A stretch of DNA of 64,000 nucleotides from Sphingomonas sp. NFR04 (GTDB lineage Bacteria > Pseudomonadota > Alphaproteobacteria > Sphingomonadales > Sphingomonadaceae). A program made the translations under genes and the position numbers. Below are positions 11,365-19,407 of this stretch, piece after piece; position 1 is the stretch's first letter, and each line of letters starts with the position of its first letter. The notes below the pieces were generated by a model that searched no databases, was not told where the DNA came from, and worked only from the letters and a program-made list of their open reading frames with translations. The stretch lies in assembly GCF_900114095.1 (NCBI RefSeq), contig NZ_FORV01000001.1, positions 310,001 through 374,000 of the forward strand, given 5' to 3'.

Positions 11365-11590
11365 AGAGGAAAGCCTTATTTTTCAACATTGCTTTCTACA
11401 TATTCACGCTCCGTTCCCGTACGGTATCCTGCGGCGTTCCGGGATTTGTCAAAACGCCGATCCCTGCCGATGTTCTACCACTGTTCCGAAACTGAGCCAA
11501 TCGCCAGCTCGGCGCCCGTTGACCGAGGACGGGCGGAGGCACCATCATGTCGCGGGGGCCTAAGCGCTCCCGGCTAAACAGGGGAACATC

Positions 11591-11818
11591 ATGCCATTGA
11601 TCTCGATCGACGCTTTGCCGAGGGGCCAAGTCATCATCAACACGGACCAGATCATCCAGGCCCGCGAAACCGATGGCGGCATCGTGATCTCACTCGCCGA
11701 TGATAATGAAGTGAGAGTGCCGCATGGCACCGTTGCCGACCTCTTCGAAGATCTGATCGAGGGGATCCAGAACGCGCAGAGCGGCTATAACACCGGGCAC
11801 TCCGACGCTCTAGACTAA
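11591..11818 (+). CDS. Small acidic hypothetical protein of the element
   Basis: This 75-aa protein follows a purine-rich ribosome-binding site (gggga, 5 bp before ATG 11591). It has alternating beta-like hydrophobics (QVIINTDQIIQARE, GIVISLADDNEVRV) and an acidic C-terminal helix. It has no cysteines or signal peptide. It resembles small phage or element proteins of unknown role. Confidence 0.6.
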   Translation: MPLISIDALPRGQVIINTDQIIQARETDGGIVISLADDNEVRVPHGTVADLFEDLIEGIQNAQSGYNTGHSDALD

Positions 11819-12003
11819 CGGTCACGACGTGGCTGGGCTCGCGCCGTGAGAACGCATGCAACTTTCTGAGAAGCCATTGCTGCTGGCCCGGCACCTACCG
11901 GCCTACAGCAGGTTTTTGGCCGGATACCGTCGCTATGCCGCGGCCGCTCTGCGACGATACCCCCACCGATACCCCCACGCTATACAAGCTGGGACCGAGG
12001 CGA

Positions 12004-12630
12004 TCACACCGAAACCCACCTGCCAGCGGTGAACATCTTGATTCGGCCGTCGGCGCTGCCTGGGATGATGCCGCCGGCAATCAGGTCTACCACCCGGATC
12101 AGACACGCTTTTGTGGGAAACGTCAGCGCGGACATTTCCCGGAGCGCCACCTCCAAACCGCCGGCAGCCAATCTCTGGCGGCGCTTAAGATCGAAGGCGA
12201 TCGCCTCCCCCTCATCCTCGCTCCAGGCCCACCAACTGTGAAGGCTCTGGTTTCTATGGGTAAGCGCGGCTTCGTGAAGCTCCTGCGTCATCGAGATACG
12301 GCCGTCCAGTATTTGATCTATCCCCGCGGCAGCCTTCGCCAATCGGGCGAGAAGCTGGCCGAACTGTTGCCCCTCGATCTTGCGAAATTGATCGTAATCG
12401 AGCCCTTCGAGGCCCTTGATCGATGCAGCGACGCTCACTTTACACTGGGCTTCCAACTGCGAGAACAGGCCCAGCTGCGCGAGCTCGCTGTCGCTTAGCG
12501 GAACGTCAGTGGCGGAGAACGGACGCCAACTCCACTCTGGCTCGGACAACTTCCGGTGAGCAGTTGAGGTCTGGCCATTCGGCCCCAGTATCAGCGTCAA
12601 GTGCACCCTCCCCATCTGGCTGCTCCCCAA
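12004..12630 (-). CDS. Hypothetical 208-aa element protein
   Basis: A soluble, helix-rich protein without a signal peptide or a motif I recognise. MGSSQMGRVHL gives alternative starts at 12630 and 12615. It includes WAWSEDEGEAIAFDLKRRQR and a Trp-rich N-terminal part. Its strand is opposite to the HTH genes. Coding is supported by length and balanced composition only. Confidence 0.5.
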   Translation of the reverse strand: MGSSQMGRVHLTLILGPNGQTSTAHRKLSEPEWSWRPFSATDVPLSDSELAQLGLFSQLEAQCKVSVAASIKGLEGLDYDQFRKIEGQQFGQLLARLAKAAAGIDQILDGRISMTQELHEAALTHRNQSLHSWWAWSEDEGEAIAFDLKRRQRLAAGGLEVALREMSALTFPTKACLIRVVDLIAGGIIPGSADGRIKMFTAGRWVSV

Positions 12631-13001
12631 GCTTGGTGCGCTGCCGCCAGCAACCTAGCATGATGAGCGCTTCCGCGGGACGATTCGAGCCGGATCGAGC
12701 CGCCTATTGGATCGAGAGGGAGCCCGTCGAACTGGTGACGCTGCGCCGCAGATTACCGTCGTTTCTGCCGCCAGCGGCTGAAATGATACCCCGACTTGTA
12801 CCCCGAGGCTGAAACGGCGCTTTCGGGACCTCGAACCGGGCGGCGCGCGCGACCATGCCGCGCCAAGTCGGCCGGTCGACTGGCGATTCGAATTGCCGTC
12901 CCGTCCCGGAGCGGCACGCCTCAGGGGCCGCGCGCAGGTGGAACACATCCAGAACGACCGCTATATAGATCCGATAAGAACGAGATCGGGGCGCGCGCAC
13001 C
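12631..13001. other. 371-bp region upstream of the first HTH gene
   Basis: No gene is supported. A minus-strand stretch near 12782-12805 carries two spaced GGGGTA motifs that resemble the longer pair at 11950-11975. An A/T-rich segment at 12959-12985 could hold the promoter of the HTH gene. Confidence 0.35.
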
Positions 13002-13298
13002 ATGGGACCATCGCCGGACGTCATTCGCCAGCGCATTGCGGAGCAGTGCGCCAGCACCGGCCTCTCCTACGCGCAGCTGTCCCGGATCCTCGGCCGCCCC
13101 GAAGGTTACATCGCCCGGCACATCCGCGAGCAGGTCCCATATGAGCTGGCGCAGACCGAGCGCGCCCGTGCTGCCGAGTTCTTTGGGGTGCCTGGTCCCT
13201 ACCTGGACGCCCCGCCGCGCAAGAGCGAGCGGCAGGCACGCGCGGAGCAGCGCCGCTTCCGTCCGAACTATCGGACCGTGTTGCGCCGCGCGACCTGA
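13002..13298 (+). CDS. Small XRE-like helix-turn-helix protein
   Basis: This 98-aa protein has an N-terminal helix-turn-helix at about residues 6-45 (IAEQCASTGLSYAQLSRILG then RPEGYIARHI), with a basic C-terminal tail. It lacks the S24 peptidase domain of classical prophage repressors. Its position just before the palindromic operators makes it a candidate regulator of the element, which is inference. Confidence 0.65.
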   Translation: MGPSPDVIRQRIAEQCASTGLSYAQLSRILGRPEGYIARHIREQVPYELAQTERARAAEFFGVPGPYLDAPPRKSERQARAEQRRFRPNYRTVLRRAT

Positions 13299-13312
13299 CC
13301 GCGCAGAAAAAC

Positions 13313-13325
13313 ATAACTGAGTTAT
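13313..13325 (+). promoter_or_regulatory. Operator-like palindrome O1 (ATAACTGAGTTAT)
   Basis: A perfect 6-bp dyad around a central G, identical to the copy at 13347-13359, with 34 bp between centres. It lies just after one HTH gene and upstream of another, in the style of lambdoid repressor operators. Confidence 0.6.
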
Positions 13326-13333
13326 ATTTCAGC

Positions 13334-13362
13334 TTGCGCACTCAGTATAACTGAGTTATAGA
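13334..13362 (+). promoter_or_regulatory. Predicted sigma70-type promoter overlapping operator O2
   Basis: TTGCGC (13334-13339) is followed after 17 bp by TATAGA (13357-13362). The -10 box overlaps the right end of operator O2, so a bound repressor would block it. Transcription would start near 13369, at the foot of the leader hairpin. Confidence 0.45.
13347..13359 (+). promoter_or_regulatory. Operator-like palindrome O2 (ATAACTGAGTTAT)
   Basis: Second exact copy of the 13-bp dyad, lying between the predicted -35 and -10 boxes and reaching into the -10. Confidence 0.6.
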
Positions 13363-13365
13363 ACA

Positions 13366-13396
13366 TTCGTCGGCGGGGATGGTCCCCACCGACGAA
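13366..13396 (+). other. Strong leader hairpin
   Basis: Arms TTCGTCGG (13366-13373) and CCGACGAA (13389-13396) pair perfectly. After one mismatch, GGGGA pairs with TCCCC around a 3-nt loop. No U-tract follows on either strand, so it is more likely an RNA stability or translation-control element than a terminator. Confidence 0.55.
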
Positions 13397-13411
13397 AAAC
13401 GGAGTGAAGAG

Positions 13412-13480
13412 ATGCTCTTACATCTCAAACTCCGGTTCAAATGGAAGCGGATCAGACTGATCCTCGAAATCCGCTTCTAA
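13412..13480 (+). CDS. Micro-ORF: 22-aa cationic amphipathic peptide
   Basis: ATG 13412 has a good Shine-Dalgarno sequence (ggag 8-11 bp upstream) and runs 22 codons to TAA 13478-13480. The peptide is dominated by Leu/Ile/Phe and Lys/Arg. Its 3' half folds into a 9-bp hairpin (13444-13452 with 13469-13477) that also contains a 6-bp dyad, GGATCA/TGATCC. It could be a leader peptide or a small membrane-active peptide. Evidence is positional only. Confidence 0.35.
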   Translation: MLLHLKLRFKWKRIRLILEIRF

Positions 13481-13548
13481 AGTGACCGGTCCTCGGAACC
13501 GCCAGAAGAAGCGGGACGGGGGCCGGGCCTTAAAATAGAGGGCTTGGC

Positions 13549-13890
13549 GTGACGATGCAACCGGAAGAGCTGAAGCAGCTGCGCACCGCCCGCGGCGTTT
13601 CTCAGAAGGAATTTGGTACCGCGATCGGACTGTCGGCCGTGTTCATCGGGATGATGGAGCGCGGCGAGAAGCCGATCGAGCTGCGCACGGCGCTGGCGGC
13701 CAAGCAGTGGGCGGCGGGGATGGATAGAATAGGCCTCAAGGCCACCGACCCCGAAGAGCGGGCTGCTCGAAAGCTATGCGAGTATTACGGGCATTTTCCT
13801 GACAGCGAGACGAAGGATGGCCCGGCCTGGCGGGCGTACCTGCCAGTCGTGCGATTGGTGCTCGATGCGGCTAGGCCAGTGGAGGATTGA
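13549..13890 (+). CDS. XRE-family helix-turn-helix protein
   Basis: This 113-aa protein has a clear Cro/CI-type HTH at residues 5-45 (LKQLRTARGVSQKEFGTAIG then VFIGMMERGEKPIE) and a C-terminal helical extension. Starts at GTG 13549 and ATG 13555 are both possible. It lies downstream of the two ATAACTGAGTTAT operators and may be expressed from that promoter and bind the sites. Confidence 0.75.
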   Translation: MTMQPEELKQLRTARGVSQKEFGTAIGLSAVFIGMMERGEKPIELRTALAAKQWAAGMDRIGLKATDPEERAARKLCEYYGHFPDSETKDGPAWRAYLPVVRLVLDAARPVED

Positions 13891-13892
13891 TC

Positions 13893-14351
13893 CTAGTCCC
13901 CCCGCGCTGCGCGAAGCGCATCGAGGAATGCTGTCGATCGCTCGACACCAACCGCGCGCGTGATCGCATTCACGGCCGCCGTCATCTCCTGGCTGCGGCC
14001 GAACGCATCGGCGCCCTGCCCTACCTCCGACCGACCAACCGCGGCTTTCCAGAATTGGTCGATCCAGTTCCGCTCCGCGCCGCATAGGTGCAGGAACGCG
14101 AGCCCCAGCCGGAGCCCGGCCGTCGGCGGCACGGGCCCGGATCGGGCGCGCTCCTGCGCCTCGTCCACCACGCACAGCGCGTGAAAGATCGCTCGGTCTT
14201 TGGCGACTCGCGTCTGCGGAACATGACGAGAACGGATGACCGCGTCTACATTGGAAACAATCCTGGAATCTATTCTGTTGCTTCCATCGTAAGTAACACT
14301 TATTTTAACATCGCAGTGAACAAAGCGCCTCAGGCGACTCAGACCAAGCAT
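13893..14351 (-). CDS. Hypothetical element protein
   Basis: Up to 152 aa, soluble, ending 3 bp from the convergent HTH gene. The first 40 codons fall in an unusually A/T-rich stretch (14230-14345) that could be promoter DNA, so the true start may lie further in. Residues FLHLCGAERNWIDQFWKAAVGRS look protein-like. No family is recognised. Confidence 0.45.
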   Translation of the reverse strand: MLGLSRLRRFVHCDVKISVTYDGSNRIDSRIVSNVDAVIRSRHVPQTRVAKDRAIFHALCVVDEAQERARSGPVPPTAGLRLGLAFLHLCGAERNWIDQFWKAAVGRSEVGQGADAFGRSQEMTAAVNAITRAVGVERSTAFLDALRAARGD

Positions 14352-14380
14352 GGGGCAGACTAGCTTTTTGGAGAAATGAG

Positions 14381-14566
14381 ATGAACTTCGCGTTTCGCGA
14401 GTCGCGGCCGGGGCTAGTCTCTCGCATTTTGGCGACTATTACTCGCAAAACGATCGCTTCGCGGACCGCCGTCACGCCTGAGAAGTGCATCACTCCTGAT
14501 TGCCCCTCTGTCGGCTGCGTAGAACACGGCGAGTGTGACGACTGCTACTTCTCTCGTCAGCTCTGA
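14381..14566 (+). CDS. Small Cys-rich protein
   Basis: This 61-aa protein follows a ggag ribosome-binding site. The N-terminal half is basic; the C-terminal half holds five cysteines within about 22 residues (CITPDCPSVGC, then C and CDDC spacing), suggesting a zinc-binding knuckle. It lies between the HTH region and the convergent surface-protein genes. Function unknown. Confidence 0.5.
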   Translation: MNFAFRESRPGLVSRILATITRKTIASRTAVTPEKCITPDCPSVGCVEHGECDDCYFSRQL

Positions 14567-14607
14567 TAGGTAGCGGCGCTCTCTAAGACCTGCCTGAGGC
14601 TACCTAT
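14566..14607. terminator. Convergent hairpin between the Cys-rich gene and the beta-helix gene
   Basis: A 9-bp stem ATAGGTAGC/GCTACCTAT with a 24-nt loop spans both stop codons of the convergent genes. There is no U-tract, so termination is a positional inference. Confidence 0.35.
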
Positions 14608-15626
14608 TGCCCAGCCACCCCGCCGACGTAGTTGCCCGCCGGCAGCGATTTGACGGTGCTATTCACGTAGAAGACCGGCGCTACGTTGCCCTCGACTACT
14701 GCACCGGGGTCGTTGATCTTGATCCACGGCGTCACGCCCGGGCAGGCATCGATGCGGTTGAACCGAACGATCGTACCTCGGGCCTGGGTCACATAGAGCG
14801 CGATGGCCTGCCAGTTGACGCACCTGAACAGGTTTCCCGCGATCTCGATGTTCGTGTAATCGCCGCGCTTTTCCTCGTCCCCAAACCAGATGCCCTGCGG
14901 GTAGACATAGGCTGACCCTGGCTGCGCATCGCCGATGAACTGGTTGGAGATGATGCGGATGTTCTTGCAGGCCGCAGGCATCCCCGTCGTCCAGCACTGA
15001 ATGCCGTCCGGGTGGTACGTGCCGATGGTGCGAAATTTGGAGAACTTGTTCCAGGCGATCAGGGCCCCGGCAACGCCGGGGATCTCGATCGCGTCGACGC
15101 CGATCCAGCTGATGTCGTTGTCGCGGATGACGATGTTGGTGCTCTGCTTGGCGTTGATGCCGACCCCGATCTCGACGATGCGCGAACCAGAGAGCGTGAA
15201 GCCGTCGCTCTGCGCCACCATGACCCCGTTGCGCTCGTCCACCACCCCATCGAGGAGGCCGTGAATGAAGAGCTTGTCGAGCGTGATGCCCGACCCACCA
15301 TTGACCCGGATCAGGTAGTCATAGATCCGCGTGACCGACGTCACCTCAAGGTTGGAGAAGGTGATGTTGGCCGAGCGGTTGAGGACGATCTGCGCGATCA
15401 CCGCCGGCCGCGCCAGGTCCGCGCTGGTGATCATCACCGGCTTCGCGAACACCTGGTCGTTGATGACCAGCGCCCCGTAAGCGCCGGGGGCAAGCGCGAT
15501 GGTATCGCCGGGCTTTGCCGCCTTGATCGCGGCGGTGAGCTGCGCGGGCGTGGCGACGGGGATCGTTGCCGCGTGTGCGGCGGCGGGCGCCATGAGCAGG
15601 ATCATGGCGAGGAGGAAACGGAGCAT
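14604..15626 (-). CDS. Exported right-handed beta-helix protein
   Basis: This 340-aa protein has a signal peptide (MLRFLLAMILLMAPAAAHA) and a start typical of parallel beta-helix polysaccharide lyases (VATPAQLTAAIKAAKPGDTIALAPGAY). Repeated Asn-rich turns follow (ANITFSNLEVTS, TNIVIRDNDISWIG, KNIRIISNQFIGDA). The fold resembles pectate-lyase/chondroitinase-B-like proteins and phage tail spikes, but no catalytic residues can be assigned. It lies 32 bp after the 932-aa gene on the same strand, so both are probably expressed together. Confidence 0.7.
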   Translation of the reverse strand: MLRFLLAMILLMAPAAAHAATIPVATPAQLTAAIKAAKPGDTIALAPGAYGALVINDQVFAKPVMITSADLARPAVIAQIVLNRSANITFSNLEVTSVTRIYDYLIRVNGGSGITLDKLFIHGLLDGVVDERNGVMVAQSDGFTLSGSRIVEIGVGINAKQSTNIVIRDNDISWIGVDAIEIPGVAGALIAWNKFSKFRTIGTYHPDGIQCWTTGMPAACKNIRIISNQFIGDAQPGSAYVYPQGIWFGDEEKRGDYTNIEIAGNLFRCVNWQAIALYVTQARGTIVRFNRIDACPGVTPWIKINDPGAVVEGNVAPVFYVNSTVKSLPAGNYVGGVAGQ

Positions 15627-15658
15627 GGTGATTTCCTTCTGGAGCTGGAGCGGCGGCG

Positions 15659-18457
15659 TCAGGATGCTCGCTCATACGCACCCACGGCGCCGCTGCCGTC
15701 GGTGCGCCGGGTGACGCCAAGGATGTCGAACTTTCGCGCCTGCCGCGACGCGCGGTTGACGATCACCGAGCCGGCGACCGGGCGGAAGTCGCCCACGGTT
15801 TCGGCCTGGTTGGCCGCGTTGGTCACGCCGGTCGTGTCGCTGACGAACTGCGACGAGAAGGTGCTCGTCCCACCCAGCGCGAAATAGGTCGAGGACGGGT
15901 CGATCCACATGCCCAGATAGCTGCTGATCCCGGGCGCATTCCCGGATTCCGAACCGTTCAGGTTGACGTTCAGCGCCGACGCAACGCCATATACCGGCCA
16001 ATAGTTCTGGCAGCGCGAGCCGGCGGGCGGATTGTTGCCGTGACCCGTGCTGTCCCAGACGATATTATCCGTGGTCGAGAGATTGAAACCGCGGAATAAT
16101 TGCGTGTGATAGGGCCCATTGCTGTCGTTATAGGCAAGGTTGTGGCGCTGCCCCAAGAATGAGTTGTACGCCTCGACCAGGTTATAGATCGGCACCGAGG
16201 AGCCATCCGCGCCGATCTGCGCGACCTTGCAGCCGACATAATAGGCGGACTTCGCCAGGTTGCCGTCCAGCGACATGCCGAGAACCGGATAGCCATAATT
16301 GCCGCCGGCATTGTACGTGTAGAGGAAGATTAGGACGCCGCCGTTCGAGTTAACCGGCCCGTGAATACGGTTGTCCCGGATCACCGAGAACATCACCGGC
16401 ACGGTCGGTGCAGCGAAGTCGCGGATAGCGGTCAGCAGGAAGATCGTGTTGCCGATGGTGTTCGGCGTGCTGACATAGCCGCCGTTCGGGCCATTGAGAT
16501 TGTTCCCGGCAACAAGGGCATAGCCGGACTGCTGCTGCTTCGGCTCGCCGATCACCGCCGCGTTGAGGATGCTGCTATTCAGCAGCCACACCCAACCGTT
16601 CCGCCACTGCAAGCCGAACGTGGTGTCGAAAGCTGTGTAGGTCACGCCGCTGATCACCAGCTCGCCGGTCGCCTGCTTCACGATCGCGGTGTTGTCGGTC
16701 GCGCGGTCGAAGAAGATGTTGGCCGAGCTTGTCGCGGTCGCGGTCATGGTCACGCCGTCGCCGAACCACATGCGCGGGTGCCCGGCCTTCACCGGACCAT
16801 TCCCGAAGATGACGGTGCCGGGCGCAGCTGACGGGTCCGCCTGCAGGTAGAACCACACGCTGCCTCGCGTCCTGGTGCCCATCGCGGTGCCGAAGCCGTT
16901 GTGGGTGCCCGCCTTCATGTAGGCATGCCCGCCGCCGCTGTCGTTGTGCGTGGTCAGGCCGCCGCTTGCCGTGTTGTGGTAGCTCTGCAGCGCCGTCTCC
17001 GCTGCCGCAGGGGTGGCGTAGCAATTCGACAGCGTGCCCTTGGCAGCATCGGCCGCGGCAAAGGTGCTGAACACGCCCGTGGTGCCCGTCGCGGTTCCCG
17101 AAGGATCGATGAAGCAATAGCCGATCTTCAGGAGGTTGGATGGGTCGTTGTAGAAGTGCCAGCGCGCCTGGATGTTGCGGCTGTTCACGATCAGGTTGTC
17201 GCTGCCGATATAGGCCCAGGTGCACGTCCCGTCGGTCACGTCGGTTGACACGATCGTGCCGGTTGGCCCGCCAGAGGAGGCGGAGACGCCGGCCGTCTTC
17301 AGCTGATAATAGTTCGAGCCGTTGCGGACGATGGTGCCGACGAAGGTATAGGCCTGCGACGCGCGCCAGTCGGCGCCCTCGCCACCAAACCTCGTGTTGA
17401 ACGACGTTCCCAGCCAGGGGCACACCTCGAGCTCGATGAAACAGTCGCCGGCGGGGAGCGAGGACGTGTTGAACGTCAGCGGGAAAACCTCGACCGCGCA
17501 ACCTCCTGGCCCGGACGTCGTGTACTGGGTCGACAGCTCGGTATCGACGACATCGGCCAGCACCACGCTTGCGGTGCGTGCCATGTTCCAAGCGGTGGCC
17601 CGGATGCCGGCAACCGGCCGGCGGCCACCGATGTGGATCCCCCATCCATGATCGACGACAACCTCAACACGGAGCGTGCCGGTCGACCGCTGATGCGGCG
17701 GCGTGATGATCGTCACGATCGGCGATGGATAGGGCATGGTCGACAGGTTGGTGACGGTTGCGCCGGACCCGATCGAGGCGAGCGAGGCCGCGATGCCCGA
17801 CACATAGGCACCAGCCCCCAGGCTGACGCTCTTGATGACCGTGCTCTTGTAGATGGGCATGTCCGTCATGACGTGCGCGATCACGTCGCCGCTAGATTGC
17901 TGCTCGATATAGCCGGTGTCCTGGGTCAGCGGGATCAGCTTCCACAGGACACCGCCGTCGGAAACGGTCTGGCCGTCGGCCGAGTGCGTCGGCGCCGTCG
18001 TACCCTTGGTACCGCCCAGCTCGGTGTAATATGCCCGCGTCACTCCCCCCGAGGTGACCGAAGAGCAATAAGAGCGCGCCGGCACAGTAGAACCAAGGCT
18101 CAGCCAGTCCTTGGGCCACGGGCGCTTAGCGGGCAACGTGCCCCTGACCGCGCGGGTAATACGCTGCTCGGTGATTACGCCGCCAATGACGTCATAAGAC
18201 ACATCTTCGACCAGCATCACCAGCTTGGTCGCATCCAGCGGCGGGTCGTTGATCGGATGCCGGAGCGGCATGTTGTTGATCGTCAGCGCAACCGCGCAGC
18301 CGGTGAGATCAGGGAACGAGCCGTTGTCGTTGGCGACGGCGCCAGCCACCGAGGATAGCGCCACCAGGCCGTCGATCACCGGCGCGGCGGGCAGCGCCGG
18401 CCGCGCCGCGAACAGAGCCCGGCTGGAGACAGACAGATTCAAGGCGCTAAGGCGCAT
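15659..18457 (-). CDS. Large phage-type structural or surface protein
   Basis: This 932-aa protein has no signal peptide. The N-terminal 300 residues contain virion-like Gly/Ser/Thr-rich segments (YYTELGGTKGTTAPTHSADG with DGGVLWKLI, a motif also seen in tail or decoration proteins). The C-terminal half is rich in Asn/Gly turns consistent with a beta-helix (IRDNRIHGPVNSNGGVLIFL). The C-terminus (RRTDGSGAVGAYE) matches the ends of many beta-helix repeat proteins. Tail spike or host-binding protein is the best guess; no tail-assembly genes accompany it. Confidence 0.6.
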   Translation of the reverse strand: MRLSALNLSVSSRALFAARPALPAAPVIDGLVALSSVAGAVANDNGSFPDLTGCAVALTINNMPLRHPINDPPLDATKLVMLVEDVSYDVIGGVITEQRITRAVRGTLPAKRPWPKDWLSLGSTVPARSYCSSVTSGGVTRAYYTELGGTKGTTAPTHSADGQTVSDGGVLWKLIPLTQDTGYIEQQSSGDVIAHVMTDMPIYKSTVIKSVSLGAGAYVSGIAASLASIGSGATVTNLSTMPYPSPIVTIITPPHQRSTGTLRVEVVVDHGWGIHIGGRRPVAGIRATAWNMARTASVVLADVVDTELSTQYTTSGPGGCAVEVFPLTFNTSSLPAGDCFIELEVCPWLGTSFNTRFGGEGADWRASQAYTFVGTIVRNGSNYYQLKTAGVSASSGGPTGTIVSTDVTDGTCTWAYIGSDNLIVNSRNIQARWHFYNDPSNLLKIGYCFIDPSGTATGTTGVFSTFAAADAAKGTLSNCYATPAAAETALQSYHNTASGGLTTHNDSGGGHAYMKAGTHNGFGTAMGTRTRGSVWFYLQADPSAAPGTVIFGNGPVKAGHPRMWFGDGVTMTATATSSANIFFDRATDNTAIVKQATGELVISGVTYTAFDTTFGLQWRNGWVWLLNSSILNAAVIGEPKQQQSGYALVAGNNLNGPNGGYVSTPNTIGNTIFLLTAIRDFAAPTVPVMFSVIRDNRIHGPVNSNGGVLIFLYTYNAGGNYGYPVLGMSLDGNLAKSAYYVGCKVAQIGADGSSVPIYNLVEAYNSFLGQRHNLAYNDSNGPYHTQLFRGFNLSTTDNIVWDSTGHGNNPPAGSRCQNYWPVYGVASALNVNLNGSESGNAPGISSYLGMWIDPSSTYFALGGTSTFSSQFVSDTTGVTNAANQAETVGDFRPVAGSVIVNRASRQARKFDILGVTRRTDGSGAVGAYERAS

Positions 18458-18516
18458 GGCCGCGCTCCTATGTTGGGGTGAGGGAGAGAGTGCCGTGCGC
18501 CGCGGCGGTCAGCTGA

Positions 18517-18882
18517 TCAGGGCTTCTTCGCGATCTCAATCGACCAGTCGCGGACGTACTGGACGGCCGATCGGCAGAGCTTCTTGTCGGCGCGCTCGCG
18601 CACCACGAACACGGCCGTAGCCTCGTCGCGGTCGAGCAACATATCGAAGTCGACGACATCCAGCGGCGCGGCCAGGATCCGCTTTGCGCCGCTGGCGTCG
18701 GTCACCTGGGTGCCTGCCGGGATGGTCACCGGCAGCAGCGGCGGCAGCACGGGGAACGTCTCGTCGGTTGCTGGGCAGGCGGCGAGCTTCGCGGGATCCG
18801 GAGTGACGGGGATCGCGCGCGGGGTACTACAGGCCGTTATGCAGGCCATCGAGAGCAGAGCTGCGATTGCGGCGCGCTTCAT
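18517..18882 (-). CDS. Rz1-like outer-membrane spanin / small lipoprotein
   Basis: This 121-aa protein has a lipoprotein signal (MKRAAIAALLSMACITACS; lipobox region ITAC) and a Pro-rich stretch (FPVLPPLLPVTIPAG). The gene overlaps the preceding membrane coiled-coil gene by 56 bp in another frame, the typical Rz/Rz1 embedding. It is longer than classical Rz1. The role is inferred from context. Confidence 0.55.
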   Translation of the reverse strand: MKRAAIAALLSMACITACSTPRAIPVTPDPAKLAACPATDETFPVLPPLLPVTIPAGTQVTDASGAKRILAAPLDVVDFDMLLDRDEATAVFVVRERADKKLCRSAVQYVRDWSIEIAKKP

Positions 18883-19153
18883 GGGCACGTTCCTCCTGTT
18901 GGGCTTGGTCGTCACGGATCTCGGTGTCGCGGTTGGCCTGGGCGGCGCCGGCCGCGCGCTCGGCGCGGACCTGCCGCTGCCCGACCTCGGCGTTCGCCGC
19001 GGCGCGGTCGTTCGTGACCACGCGGCGATCATGGAAGTGCAGCCAGAGCCACAGGCCAGCCGCTAGGACGATGAGGCCGGCGAACGCGCCGGCGCCGATG
19101 GCGACGCGCTTGGCGTAGCGCTCGCCGACGAGGGGGATCAGCCAGCCGATCAT
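18827..19153 (-). CDS. Rz-like inner-membrane spanin
   Basis: This 108-aa protein has one N-terminal transmembrane segment (VAIGAGAFAGLIVLAAGLWL) and a charged coiled-coil periplasmic part rich in Ala, Glu, Gln and Arg, as in i-spanins that disrupt the outer membrane during lysis. It sits between a holin-like gene and a lipoprotein gene. Confidence 0.55.
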   Translation of the reverse strand: MIGWLIPLVGERYAKRVAIGAGAFAGLIVLAAGLWLWLHFHDRRVVTNDRAAANAEVGQRQVRAERAAGAAQANRDTEIRDDQAQQEERAHEARRNRSSALDGLHNGL

Positions 19154-19407
19154 GCCGAGGCCTCCGTCTCTGCCTTGGCCTTGGCGACCTGGCGGTCTTT
19201 GATGGCGATCGCGCCCGCGGTGGCCGTGATGCAGGCGGCGAGGCCGGCCGGATAGGCAACGCAGAACTCCGTGATCGACACCTGCACCTTGCCCGCCCAG
19301 ATCAGCGCCGGCGGCGTGACGATGTAGGTCAGCGTGCCGAAGGCGCCGAGGACGCGTTGCACCTCGTACTCGCCGTTGATGCCGCGCAGGGCATTGAGGA
19401 TGCTCAT
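19150..19407 (-). CDS. Holin-like small membrane protein
   Basis: This 85-aa protein has two hydrophobic segments (about residues 20-40 and 48-68) and a charged C-terminus (DRQVAKAKAETEASA). Its ATG overlaps the stop of the endolysin fragment (ATGA), and its own stop overlaps the next gene by 4 bp. Two-helix small proteins next to endolysins are often holins; the sequence itself is not diagnostic. Confidence 0.5.
   Translation of the reverse strand: MSILNALRGINGEYEVQRVLGAFGTLTYIVTPPALIWAGKVQVSITEFCVAYPAGLAACITATAGAIAIKDRQVAKAKAETEASA

Noticed and set aside
13366-13396. Leader hairpin as a rho-independent terminator
   Set aside because: No U-tract follows on the plus strand; only A residues do, and the reverse direction lacks one at the needed end.
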